This document shows, in pieces, positions 24,085 to 31,843 of a DNA stretch of 64,000 nt. The notes beneath the pieces were generated by a model that was given only the letters and a program-made list of their open reading frames with translations, was not told the origin of the DNA and searched no databases. The translations under genes and the position numbers were made by a program. Position 1 is the stretch's first letter, and each line of letters opens with the position of its first letter. This DNA comes from DASQBT01 sp963782495 (GTDB lineage: Bacteria > Pseudomonadota > Gammaproteobacteria > Burkholderiales > Thiobacillaceae), in contig CAWAJU010000004.1 of assembly GCA_963782495.1 (NCBI GenBank), forward strand, positions 354,295 to 418,294. The letters run 5' to 3'.

Positions 24085-24982
24085 CTGAAGTGCCTTTTGC
24101 TGCACCGCCGTTGAGCTGAAACACCATTCCGTCTCTGGCAGGACTGGCCTTGGGGTCGGCCGGGGTGAAAAACGCAATCCCGCCCAATACAAGCGACCTC
24201 AGGGACTGTACGTTGACCTGCAGACCTTTCAATAAACCAAAATGCGCATTGATCCCGCTTACGTTCCAGAATCGCGAATTGGAGCGCACCAAGTGGGCGT
24301 ACTTTGCCTTGACGCTCACATCGATGTCCACCGCGGTCGCCGCTGGATTGAGCCGGAAATCCTGAATCTCGCCTACCTCAATGCCACGGTAAAGCACCGC
24401 GGTTGCGGATCTCAGGGAACCGACATGAGCGGCGCTCAGTACAATATGCAATGCCCCGCGTTCCTTCACGATGGGCGGTTCATCCAGACCGAGAAATTCT
24501 GTTTTGGGTGGGCCGGTGCCCGGAAGCATTCCGATATAGGGTCCGCTAAAAACGGTCCCGACGGCCGCCCCAAAATTGGCGAGGCTTTGAACACCACCCT
24601 GAAGCCGAACGATCCAGAATTGCGAACCGTCCCGAGCCATGTTGGCAGCAGAGCGTCGCAAACGGACTCTGACCAGTGCGTGCTGCCGGTCTTCGCTCAA
24701 TGTGATGTCCTTGACCTGTCCGACCGGCACGCCGCGATACTCGACCCTGGTCTGCTGCACGCTGACGCCGCTGGCATCGTTGAACCCGATCGTGATCATT
24801 GGCCCACGCTCCTGGAATTGCCCGAACATCAGATAGGCTGCAACCAGCGTGGCCACCAGGGGAATGATCCAGATAGTGGAAGAAGTCCATCTCCGCTTCC
24901 TAAGCCGTGCAGTCGGCAATCCCTGGCGGAACCCATCCAGCGGATCCGGATGTTCATTTCCAGAGGAGGGCCCGGCGTTCAT
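24041..24982 (-). CDS. pqiB: PqiB-like MCE (MlaD) intermembrane transport protein
   Basis: The 313-residue protein has one N-terminal transmembrane helix (WIIPLVATLVAAYLMF, about 33-52) and two MCE domains: GFNDASGVSVQQTRVEYRGV and a second at about 175-260, with VLYRGIEVGEI. MCE proteins make periplasmic rings or tubes that carry lipids between membranes. It is shorter than E. coli PqiB (546 residues, three MCE domains). Its start overlaps the pqiA stop (ATGA), and the PLD gene begins inside its end. Confidence 0.87.
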   Translation of the reverse strand: MNAGPSSGNEHPDPLDGFRQGLPTARLRKRRWTSSTIWIIPLVATLVAAYLMFGQFQERGPMITIGFNDASGVSVQQTRVEYRGVPVGQVKDITLSEDRQHALVRVRLRRSAANMARDGSQFWIVRLQGGVQSLANFGAAVGTVFSGPYIGMLPGTGPPKTEFLGLDEPPIVKERGALHIVLSAAHVGSLRSATAVLYRGIEVGEIQDFRLNPAATAVDIDVSVKAKYAHLVRSNSRFWNVSGINAHFGLLKGLQVNVQSLRSLVLGGIAFFTPADPKASPARDGMVFQLNGGAAKGTSDDHRIHLLPRKNRS

Positions 24983-25578
24983 CTCGTTTCGTCCCAGATC
25001 GAACGAGGATCGAAGCTCGCGGTGGCGAGGATCGTCAATACGACTACGCCCGCGAAGGCCAGCAGTCCGGGGCCAGGCAATATCGTGAGAAGCTGCCCCA
25101 TCTTTACCAAAGCCACCAGTATCGAGAGCAGGAACACGTCAAGCATGGCCCAGGGACCAATCACATCCAGAAAATGGTAGATCCACAATCGCGCTCGTTG
25201 CCAGCGTCCGGGCGCAAATCTCTTGCCACCCGCAAGGAACAGCAGCCCGGTCAGCTTGAGCAGCGGAATCACGATGCTCGCGAAAAAAACCACGCCGGCC
25301 ACCAGCCATTCGCGGTCATCCCACAGTCTTGTACAGCCCTGCCACACGGTATTCTCGGAATACGCGCCGTACCATTCCATGCGCATGATCGGAAAGATAT
25401 TGGCGGGCAAATACAGAATCAGCGCAGCCAGCGTAAACACCAATGTGCGCTCAATTGAGTTGACTTTGGGCGCTCGCAGTACTGAACCACAGCGCCCGCA
25501 TTCGGCGATTACACCGGGCCCCAGTTCGGGAATGCCCTGGAGTAGGCCGCAGATCGGGCAGGCGGTGACAGTCTCCAT
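24979..25578 (-). CDS. pqiA: Paraquat-inducible protein A (single PqiA domain)
   Basis: The protein of about 199 residues begins METVTACPICGLLQG, followed by CGRCGSVL, so two CxxC pairs form an N-terminal zinc ribbon. Four transmembrane helices follow, with LYLPANIFPIM, PLLKLTGLLFL and DVIGPWAMLDVFLLSIL. This is one PqiA unit; E. coli PqiA has two. It likely supports the MCE protein encoded next. The start at 25578 is chosen because the zinc ribbon begins there. Confidence 0.87.
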   Translation of the reverse strand: METVTACPICGLLQGIPELGPGVIAECGRCGSVLRAPKVNSIERTLVFTLAALILYLPANIFPIMRMEWYGAYSENTVWQGCTRLWDDREWLVAGVVFFASIVIPLLKLTGLLFLAGGKRFAPGRWQRARLWIYHFLDVIGPWAMLDVFLLSILVALVKMGQLLTILPGPGLLAFAGVVVLTILATASFDPRSIWDETR

Positions 25579-25771
25579 AACCACCCCATGTGTGTTCTGT
25601 CGGGGGCTTTGCGCAATGGCCGCAGGCATTGCGGCGTACGCCTCGAATTGGCGTGCCGGGCTCGGCCGCGAGGATCCTTGGTTTCATGGTCGTGCCTCCC
25701 GCAAAACCCCAATTCGGGCACCCGTGTGCCTAACCAAAGAAAGCATCGCGCTGGCAGTACCCCAACAGTAT

Positions 25772-26137
25772 TCAGGTCTGTTTCCGGGCCCAAAGCGTGC
25801 ACCAGCCATTGGCGCCTATTTCGCCGTCAACGACTTTGCAGCGATTTGGCGCGATAAAGTTGGCGCAATTGACACACATCTGATCCGCCTTCGGCTGGTC
25901 TTGATACTTCGCCTGTACCTTGCTCATTTTGGAACTGGTAGCCATGGGCTGATCTGCGTCGCCCGTTGCTGCACCGCCTGGCGAACCCGACAAACCGGTT
26001 GAACCACTTGAAGTCTCGGCCGGCTTGGTAGTTGGCTCCTTGGGATTGCATCCGGCCAGCATGGGGACGGACAAGACGCAACCGGCCGCCAGCGCACCGC
26101 GCAACAGCGTGCGGCGCTGATGATTATGAATCAGCAT
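25772..26137 (-). CDS. High-potential iron-sulfur protein (HiPIP), Tat-exported
   Basis: The 121-residue protein has a Tat-like signal (QRRTLLRGALAAG) and lipobox-like LAGC at residue 30. After a Ser/Gly/Thr-rich linker comes the HiPIP fold: cysteines at 88, 91, 100 and 113 (MCVNCANF, then C, then NGWCTLW). HiPIPs are periplasmic one-electron carriers with a 4Fe-4S cluster, common in anaerobic-respiring or photosynthetic proteobacteria. No partner oxidoreductase lies beside it. Confidence 0.88.
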   Translation of the reverse strand: MLIHNHQRRTLLRGALAAGCVLSVPMLAGCNPKEPTTKPAETSSGSTGLSGSPGGAATGDADQPMATSSKMSKVQAKYQDQPKADQMCVNCANFIAPNRCKVVDGEIGANGWCTLWARKQT

Positions 26138-26219
26138 GATCTTATCTCCATGAGACGAGCCTGAAAGGGCCGAAGGTCCGGGCGCGCCCCGCGCCCGGTC
26201 GGCCGCCTGATCTAAACCA

Positions 26220-26579
26220 TTACTTGATGATCAGATCATTCTGCACGCTCTTCACGCCCTCGACGTTGGCGGCGATGTCTGATGCCAGGTTGACTTGCTC
26301 GGCGCGCTTGACGTAGCCCGCGAGTTGCACCACGCCATCATGGGTCGATACCTTGATGTCCACGCCGGTCTTGAAGTTGTCTTCCAGCAACTTGGCCTTG
26401 ACCTTGGCCGTAATCCAGACGTCCGAATGGTGCTCGTCGTCAGCCGTCGCCACAATCACGGGTCCGTTCGTGAGTTGAATCCCGTTGACGCCAGCTGCCG
26501 CTACCGGTACCGTTGCAACGCCGATCACGAAAGCGGCCACTAGACCCGCGCTTGTGTTTACACTTTTCCACACTTGCAT
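26220..26579 (-). CDS. Exported BON domain protein (OsmY-like)
   Basis: The 119-residue protein has a signal peptide (about 1-29) and one BON domain: DVWITAKVKAKLLEDNFKTG, VSTHDGVVQLAGYV and VQNDLIIK. OsmY-type BON proteins act in the periplasm under osmotic or envelope stress. A strong sigma-54 promoter match starts 58 bp upstream of the ATG, and the leader contains AGGAG. The C-terminal half resembles the BON domain of the EF-hand fusion at 21845-22369. Confidence 0.85.
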   Translation of the reverse strand: MQVWKSVNTSAGLVAAFVIGVATVPVAAAGVNGIQLTNGPVIVATADDEHHSDVWITAKVKAKLLEDNFKTGVDIKVSTHDGVVQLAGYVKRAEQVNLASDIAANVEGVKSVQNDLIIK

Positions 26580-26636
26580 GATTTTCTCCTACGAGTGAAA
26601 TGAAAATAGAAACGGCAAAACACCGCACCTTGGCTA

Positions 26637-26653
26637 TCGCAATCCCTATGCCA
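26637..26653 (-). promoter_or_regulatory. Sigma-54 promoter of the BON gene
   Basis: On the minus strand TGGCATAGGGATTGCGA matches TGGCAC-N5-TTGCA with correct spacing. Transcription would begin near 26627, about 48 nt before the ATG. About 25 bp immediately upstream, including GGAAAACTCG, are shared with the EF-hand gene promoter at 21172-21188, and parts of the leader (TGCCGTTT, TTTTCATT) also match. Confidence 0.75.
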
Positions 26654-26874
26654 TCCGAGTTTTCCAATTGATTATCAAGGCCTTGGCACGCACCATGCGG
26701 TTGGCGCGGAAAGCGGGCGTCACTGACCAGGTCCGATCGTGTCTCCTCACCCCGACGACTTTAGCGGGACACCAGGTACTTTGATGTTTTACAAAAGGAT
26801 TCTCGTTGTTGGCTGGCGACAGACCAGGGTGCCAGGTCCCGCATTCCAGGCATGAAAGCCAAAGCCGCGCCCCG

Positions 26875-27039
26875 TTAGAATGGCGGCCGGCGACCCATGA
26901 CCAAGAAGACCAGGAACAAGGCCAGACCAACAATGAACAAGATTTTGGCCATCCAGGCCGCGGTTCCGGCCAATCCACCAAAGCCAAACAGCGCGGCCAC
27001 AATGGCGACAAGAAGAAATGTAACAGCCCACCCGAACAT
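26875..27039 (-). CDS. DUF1328 family small membrane protein (YtjA-like)
   Basis: The 54-residue protein starts MFGWAVTFLLVAIVAALFGFGG and continues with a second hydrophobic stretch ending VFLVMGRRPPF. Two transmembrane helices and this size fit DUF1328, a conserved small inner-membrane family of unknown function. AAGGA precedes ATG 27039; the longer frame to 27252 is not supported. A sigma-54 promoter match lies about 57 bp upstream. Confidence 0.85.
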   Translation of the reverse strand: MFGWAVTFLLVAIVAALFGFGGLAGTAAWMAKILFIVGLALFLVFLVMGRRPPF

Positions 27040-27094
27040 GCCGCAGTCCTTACTCGAAATAGCCACGCGTGCCGTGGCATTTGTCGAACACTGC

Positions 27095-27110
27095 TGCAAG
27101 CTTTGTTCCA
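27095..27110 (-). promoter_or_regulatory. Sigma-54 promoter of the DUF1328 gene
   Basis: On the minus strand TGGAACAAAGCTTGCA matches TGGCAC-N5-TTGCA with one mismatch in the -24 box and a perfect -12 box. The predicted start is near 27083, giving a leader of about 44 nt to ATG 27039. It lies between the glrR stop and the DUF1328 gene. Confidence 0.65.
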
Positions 27111-27255
27111 GCAATGCCATATTCCAATGCACGAGTTCGGCAACAAACGCCGAGTGCAATAGACCCGGGTCGGCGCCCAAAGCACCCATACAAGCGCCCG
27201 CGGGCGACAACGCCGTAGCACCTCCGCTTTCCCGCCTGACGGCAGATTGCACAGA

Positions 27256-28611
27256 TTACTCGATGCTCTTGAACAAGGCTGGGGACAAGTGATGGCGCTG
27301 CAGTAGCCGGTAGAATTCAGTTCGATTGCGGCCCGCGATGCGTGCCGCTTCCGCTACCTGACCATTGGTAATCTTCAGCAATTGGATCAGGTAGTCACGC
27401 TCGAACCGTCCTTTCGCCTCGGCATAGGACAGAATCTCCACCGGCTTATCGCGCAATGCCCGCGAGATGAGGCTCGCGGGAATCAGTCGCGTGGTGGTCA
27501 GCGCGCAGCATTGCTCGACCACGTTCACCAGTTGGCGGACGTTCCCTGGCCACTCGTAGCCAACCAGCATCTCCATGGCTTCAGGCGTGAAGCCGTTAAC
27601 GCGTCGATGGTATTTGCTGGACAGGCCCTTGAGAAAGTGATTCGCCAGCAGCGGAATATCTTCGCGCCGCTCGCGCAGAGCCGGGATGGACAATGCCACC
27701 ACGTTGAGCCGGTAATACAGATCCTCACGAAACTGGCCATCGCGCACCGTTGTCTCCAGGTCGCGGTGGGTGGCGGAGATGATGCGCACGTCCACTGCGA
27801 TCACCTGTGTCGCGCCGACCGGCCTTACTTCCCCGTCTTGCAGGACGCGCAGCAACTTGACCTGCAGCTGGGCCGGCATGTCGCCGATTTCATCGAGAAA
27901 CACCGTGCCTCCGTTGGCGCTTTGAAACAGCCCCTTGTTCACGCCCACTGCGCCGGTGAACGCGCCCTTGCTATGCCCGAACAGCTCAGATTCCAGCAAT
28001 TGCTCCGGTATGGCTCCGCAGTTGATTGCAACAAACGCCTGGCTGTGGCGCGGGCTCGCACGGTGGATGGCGCGAGCCAGCAATTCCTTGCCAGTGCCGG
28101 ACTCGCCCTGGATGAGGACGCTCGCTTCGCTGCGCCCCACCAGTTGTGCTTCCGAAAGCAGGCTCTCCATCCGCTGACTCGACGTGATGATGTCCGCGCG
28201 CCAGTCTTGCTCGCCGTCCAGACTGTTCCTCGCTGGCGCCGACTGCAAGGCGATGGCACGCCTGACCAGGGCAATCAACTCGGGGGCCTCATAGGGCTTG
28301 GTCAGATAGCCGAACACCCCGCGCTGGGTGGCTTCCACTGCGTCAGGAATGCTGCCGTGAGCGGTCAGCACGATGACCGGAAGCGCTGGATCCTGCTCAT
28401 GAATGCGATCGAATAGTGCCATCCCGTCCATTCCATCCATGCGCAAATCGGTGACAACCACTCCTGGCCGGGAGATGCCGAGTTGCGCCAGCGCCTCCGC
28501 ACCGCCGGAAGCCGTTTTGACCTTGAGCCCGGCGGCCTCAAGTCGCATGCTCAGCAAGCGGAGCAGGTCCGGGTCGTCATCTACCAGCAATACGGTCGAA
28601 TTGATGCTCAT
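27256..28611 (-). CDS. glrR: Sigma-54 response regulator, GlrR/QseF-like
   Basis: The 451-residue NtrC-family activator has a receiver domain (1-121, phosphoacceptor D55 in VVTDLRMDG), then an AAA+ domain with Walker A GESGTGKE (169-176), the sigma-54 contact loop GAFTGA (216-221) and GGTVFLDEIGDM, and a Fis-like HTH at the C-terminus (VAEAARIAGRNRTEFYRLL). It is preceded by kinase, QseG and a chimeric gene, matching the enterobacterial glrK-qseG-glrR order. Start MSINSTVLLV at 28611; the frame to 28764 is extra. It probably drives the sigma-54 promoters nearby. Confidence 0.9.
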   Translation of the reverse strand: MSINSTVLLVDDDPDLLRLLSMRLEAAGLKVKTASGGAEALAQLGISRPGVVVTDLRMDGMDGMALFDRIHEQDPALPVIVLTAHGSIPDAVEATQRGVFGYLTKPYEAPELIALVRRAIALQSAPARNSLDGEQDWRADIITSSQRMESLLSEAQLVGRSEASVLIQGESGTGKELLARAIHRASPRHSQAFVAINCGAIPEQLLESELFGHSKGAFTGAVGVNKGLFQSANGGTVFLDEIGDMPAQLQVKLLRVLQDGEVRPVGATQVIAVDVRIISATHRDLETTVRDGQFREDLYYRLNVVALSIPALRERREDIPLLANHFLKGLSSKYHRRVNGFTPEAMEMLVGYEWPGNVRQLVNVVEQCCALTTTRLIPASLISRALRDKPVEILSYAEAKGRFERDYLIQLLKITNGQVAEAARIAGRNRTEFYRLLQRHHLSPALFKSIE

Positions 28612-29721
28612 TCGCTGTGGGCCGGCTGTGTCCGGTTGTGGTCCATTATTCCAACTCGGGTCGTTTACCTGGTCCACGCTTTTCCTGCAGACTGCGGTGT
28701 GCGACCTCCCGCGTGACCGTCCTCTGCAACAGCCGGACGTACAATCGGGTTCCCGGGTCGCCAAACAATGGCTCCAGGCCGTTCAGGACCGCTTTCGCCT
28801 GCACCCACTCTGCGCTGGAAGCATCTTCCTGACTCAACAGACAAGCCAGTTTGAGCCTGTCGCCGGCGCCGATCGGAGCCAAGGCTTGCAGCCGCTTGAC
28901 CTCGCCTTGGCGCACGGCAATGTCCTGGCGCGAAACCTGCTCCAGATACTCGCTCAGCTGCTCAAGCGTGAAAGATGCGATGGCGCGCTTGACCAGAGCG
29001 ATCAGTTCAGGCGCTTCGTAAGGCTTGGTCAAGTAGCCGAATACCCCGCGTCGGGTCGCGTCCACCGCATCAGGGATGGTGCCATGAGCGGTCAATACGA
29101 TCACCGGCAGGCCAGGATCCACCTGGTGGATGCGATGGAACAGCGTCATCCCATCCAACCCCTCCATGCGTAGGTCGGTGATGACCGCCTGGGGCCGAGC
29201 TACCCTGATGAAGCCCAAGGCCTCCTCTCCGTTCGACGCGGTCTTGACGTTGAGGCCGGCGGCATGCAGCCGCATGCTAAGCAGCCGCAGCAACTCTGGA
29301 TCATCATCCACGAGCAATACGGTTGGCATTGTGCTCATTTGCCCTGGGCCGGTTGTGTCTGGCTGCGTTTCATCAACTCCAATTCGAGATCCTTGATCTG
29401 TTTTAGTTTCTCCTGCAAGCCGTCAGCCCGCTTCTTCTCCTGCTTACATGCAATGTCCATCGCCACCGTTCTTTGTAACAAGCGGACATATAGACGGGTC
29501 GCCTTGTCCCCAAATGCCGCGTCCAGTCCTTCCAACTGCGCCTGGGCCTGTCCAAGGTCGTCCAGGGATGCGTCTTCCAGGCTCAACAAATAGGCCAGCT
29601 TGAGCCGGTCATTGACATCCGTCGCGGTGTTGGCCTGGAGCCGTCGCACCTCATTCTGGCGGCCGGTGGCATCCAATCCGGAAGTCTTATCGACATAGCT
29701 GTCCATCTGAGCAAGCGTGAA
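28252..29721 (-). repeat. Tandem direct repeat creating the receiver-QseG chimera
   Basis: Two adjacent diverged copies: copy 1 at about 28976-29721 (C-terminal part of qseG plus the receiver of the chimera) and copy 2 at about 28252-28972 (QseG-like part of the chimera plus the receiver of glrR). The receiver starts are 727 bp apart and the QseG FTL positions 749 bp apart. Residual DNA similarity also extends across the gene junctions, for example GGGCCGGNTGTGTC beside both receiver start codons. Confidence 0.8.
28646..29338 (-). CDS. Receiver domain fused to QseG-like C-terminal domain (duplication chimera)
   Basis: Residues 1-121 of this 230-residue protein are a receiver domain about three quarters identical to that of the adjacent GlrR, with D55 and the phosphorylation-loop residues intact. 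From residue 123 (FTLEQLSEYLEQVSRQ, then RLQALAPIGAGDRLKLA and RLYVRLLQRTV) it matches the C-terminal part of the QseG protein encoded just upstream. It has no output or DNA-binding domain and no signal peptide. Its start overlaps the qseG stop (ATGA). The tandem duplication explains it exactly; it may act as a phosphate sink or as a cytoplasmic decoy. Confidence 0.85.
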   Translation of the reverse strand: MSTMPTVLLVDDDPELLRLLSMRLHAAGLNVKTASNGEEALGFIRVARPQAVITDLRMEGLDGMTLFHRIHQVDPGLPVIVLTAHGTIPDAVDATRRGVFGYLTKPYEAPELIALVKRAIASFTLEQLSEYLEQVSRQDIAVRQGEVKRLQALAPIGAGDRLKLACLLSQEDASSAEWVQAKAVLNGLEPLFGDPGTRLYVRLLQRTVTREVAHRSLQEKRGPGKRPELE

Positions 29722-29856
29722 CGACGAATCGGCCGGTCGCATCGATGCGTTTCGCTGCGGCAGATTGTCAGGGCCTCCAGTGTGCACCGCTCCAGAGACA
29801 GTGCAGCCACCCAATATCAAGCCAAAACCGATTGCTATCATTTGAAAATACATCAT
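29335..29856 (-). CDS. qseG: QseG/GlrK-associated lipoprotein
   Basis: The 173-residue protein has a lipoprotein signal with lipobox LGGC (Cys18). A helical domain from about residue 46 follows, FTLAQMDSYVDKTSG, LKLAYLLSLEDA and RLYVRLLQRTVAMD, and a coiled-coil C-terminus rich in Lys/Glu. QseG (YfhG) is the outer-membrane lipoprotein that activates the kinase GlrK in enterobacteria. Its start overlaps the kinase stop and its stop overlaps the chimera start, so four genes are translationally coupled. Confidence 0.82.
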   Translation of the reverse strand: MMYFQMIAIGFGLILGGCTVSGAVHTGGPDNLPQRNASMRPADSSFTLAQMDSYVDKTSGLDATGRQNEVRRLQANTATDVNDRLKLAYLLSLEDASLDDLGQAQAQLEGLDAAFGDKATRLYVRLLQRTVAMDIACKQEKKRADGLQEKLKQIKDLELELMKRSQTQPAQGK

Positions 29857-31304
29857 GTTTCCTCTTTACGCACGGTCGGAAGGGTCACCTCAAAACACGC
29901 CCCCCAGGGTCCCAGTTCCACCAGGCTTACCTGTCCATCATGCGCCTCTACATACTCCTTGACGATGGCCAGCCCAAGCCCGCTTCCGCGCACCTGGCCG
30001 GATGGCTGCACGCGGCCCTTGAAGAAGGGTTGGAAGATTGACGCGCGGTCCTGCTCCTGAACGCCGGGCCCCTGATCACAAATCCTGATTCTCGTCGATC
30101 GCCCCTCGACCGCGGCGTGAACGTCGACCGTGCCCCGCTGCGGGCTGAAACGGATTGAATTGGAGAGAAGATTATTGAACACCGTCTCGAGTTTCTTTCG
30201 ATCGCCACGGAGCCTGATTTCGGGCGCGATGAGATCGATCCGCAGGTCCTTGGACTGAATGACCAGTTCGTGACGATGCAGAACGACCTCAAGCAGTTCA
30301 TGCAGCAAGACGGTCTCGGGCACAATTGGATCGGGCTGGTGGATCGCGCGGCTGTAACCGATCAGCTCTTCGATCAGGCGCTGCAATTCGCGCGCATTGT
30401 TGCGCATGATGTCGGTAATTTCCACCTGCTGGGGGGCAAGTTCGCCGCCGACTTCATCGGCCAGCAATTCCACGCCTTCCCGTAACGCAGCCAGGGGTGT
30501 TTTGAGTTCGTGAGACACATGGCGAAGGAACAGAACCTTCTGTGCCTCGAGCTCGATCAGGCGGCGGCGCAACCAATCGACCTGTTCGCCCAGGTAAACC
30601 AGATCGCGCGGACCGGTAATGGCTTCTGCATATTCAAGGTTATTGTCGCCCAGACGCCGGATCGCCTTGGCCAGCTGCTTCACTGGACGATTGATCAACC
30701 ACGAGAAAATAAGTGCCAACAAGATGGATAAAGGCAGGATCGCCATGCCCTGCAAGACCAGATCTCGCTGAGCCGCATCGACGGTGCTCTGCAAATTGGT
30801 GGTCTGGTAATCGATCACGCGGTTGCCCTCGGCAATCATGTCGACTGACATGGCGTGTAAGTGATCAAACTGGGGCGCCAGCGTGACCAGTCTGTCTCCC
30901 TCTCCGGGACGCTTGGCCCCAAGCTGTTTATACAACAGGCTCTCGGCCGCAGCGATATCCTCCAGCTTGCGTTGCTGGTCCGGCCCTGGTTCGACCGCCC
31001 GCAGCAAGGAAATGGATTCCTGCAGGTGGCGATGCGCATCCACGACCGGCTTGCGAAACTTGGGATCTTCGAGAACGTAACTCTGGACCGCTGCACGTTG
31101 CAGCGCATCCACGCTGTCCACCAGTTGCCGCGTCGTACGGGTTACGGTCACCGTTGTTGCTACCGAGCGACGGCCTTCGCGCACCAGTTTATCGAGGAGA
31201 AGCGCAGTGTTGAGCATGCCCCCCGCAAGAGGCAGCGCCACCAGGGCAAAAGCCAGCAGCAACAGTACGGTAAACGAGTGCGGGTAATGGGGATGCAGTT
31301 TCAT
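29853..31304 (-). CDS. glrK: Sensor histidine kinase, GlrK/QseE-like
   Basis: The 483-residue kinase has TM1 at about 12-32, a long periplasmic helical sensor region (about 40-182), TM2 at 184-204, a HAMP region, and an H-box RHVSHELKTPLAAL with His265. The ATP-binding N, G1 and G2 boxes (NNLLSNSIRFSP, ICDQGPGV, GSGLGLAIV) close the protein. Its position before qseG and glrR identifies the GlrK type, known for envelope-stress sensing in enterobacteria. No strong promoter is visible upstream. Confidence 0.88.
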   Translation of the reverse strand: MKLHPHYPHSFTVLLLLAFALVALPLAGGMLNTALLLDKLVREGRRSVATTVTVTRTTRQLVDSVDALQRAAVQSYVLEDPKFRKPVVDAHRHLQESISLLRAVEPGPDQQRKLEDIAAAESLLYKQLGAKRPGEGDRLVTLAPQFDHLHAMSVDMIAEGNRVIDYQTTNLQSTVDAAQRDLVLQGMAILPLSILLALIFSWLINRPVKQLAKAIRRLGDNNLEYAEAITGPRDLVYLGEQVDWLRRRLIELEAQKVLFLRHVSHELKTPLAALREGVELLADEVGGELAPQQVEITDIMRNNARELQRLIEELIGYSRAIHQPDPIVPETVLLHELLEVVLHRHELVIQSKDLRIDLIAPEIRLRGDRKKLETVFNNLLSNSIRFSPQRGTVDVHAAVEGRSTRIRICDQGPGVQEQDRASIFQPFFKGRVQPSGQVRGSGLGLAIVKEYVEAHDGQVSLVELGPWGACFEVTLPTVRKEET

Positions 31305-31452
31305 TGGTTTGAGTCCTTCCCGGTACGGAAAAGGTTCTCCAACACCTGGAATGAAGAATGCTTACCTGAAGTGTAGGTGTCTTTATGCAACTGCAAAGGG
31401 CCCGCAAGCGCGCAGCTTGGCGGCAGTGAAACACGGCATAGGAGAATGCAAC

Positions 31453-31617
31453 ATGCTTCGATACAAGACATTGGTAATTGCCCTGGTATTGACCACTTTC
31501 GCTGCCCTGCAGGGATGTGCGCTCATGGCGGCCGCTACAGTCGGCGGAGTTGCGGGATACATGATCAAGGATGAAGGCTACAAGGTTCAATCTCCGGTTG
31601 CCAGGGAACACCAATAG
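31453..31617 (+). CDS. Small lipoprotein
   Basis: The 54-residue protein starts MLRYKTLVIALVLTTFAALQGC, a lipoprotein signal with lipobox LQGC. The mature part of about 32 residues has a short Ala/Gly-rich helix and a charged tail, DEGYKVQSPVAREHQ. It is divergent from glrK. A weak sigma-54-like element (TGGAAT-N5-ATGCT) lies at 31347-31362, about 90 bp upstream. GGAG lies 8 nt before the ATG. The frame from 31309 is not needed. Confidence 0.65.
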   Translation: MLRYKTLVIALVLTTFAALQGCALMAAATVGGVAGYMIKDEGYKVQSPVAREHQ

Positions 31618-31843
31618 CCCGTTTCCTTTCATTCTGCATTTCTGGCGCGGCGCGTTGCGCCGTCTCCACCTGGCGTTTCTGATGGCCTTGTGAAGAACCG
31701 GAGACCGGAGAATATCTGCGTCAGAAGTTGAAAGAGCCGGTGAGCATTCCGGCCGGATGACGCCTTGAGGCGATTCTCGGGATACAATCCCTCAGCTTGG
31801 CCGAGGCCACTGCCCGGACCGCAACCGCCAAAAAGTCACAGTC

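Noticed and set aside
31347..31362. Sigma-54 promoter for the small lipoprotein at 31453
   Set aside because: TGGAAT-N5-ATGCT has the right spacing but three mismatches; too weak to list beside the four strong sites.
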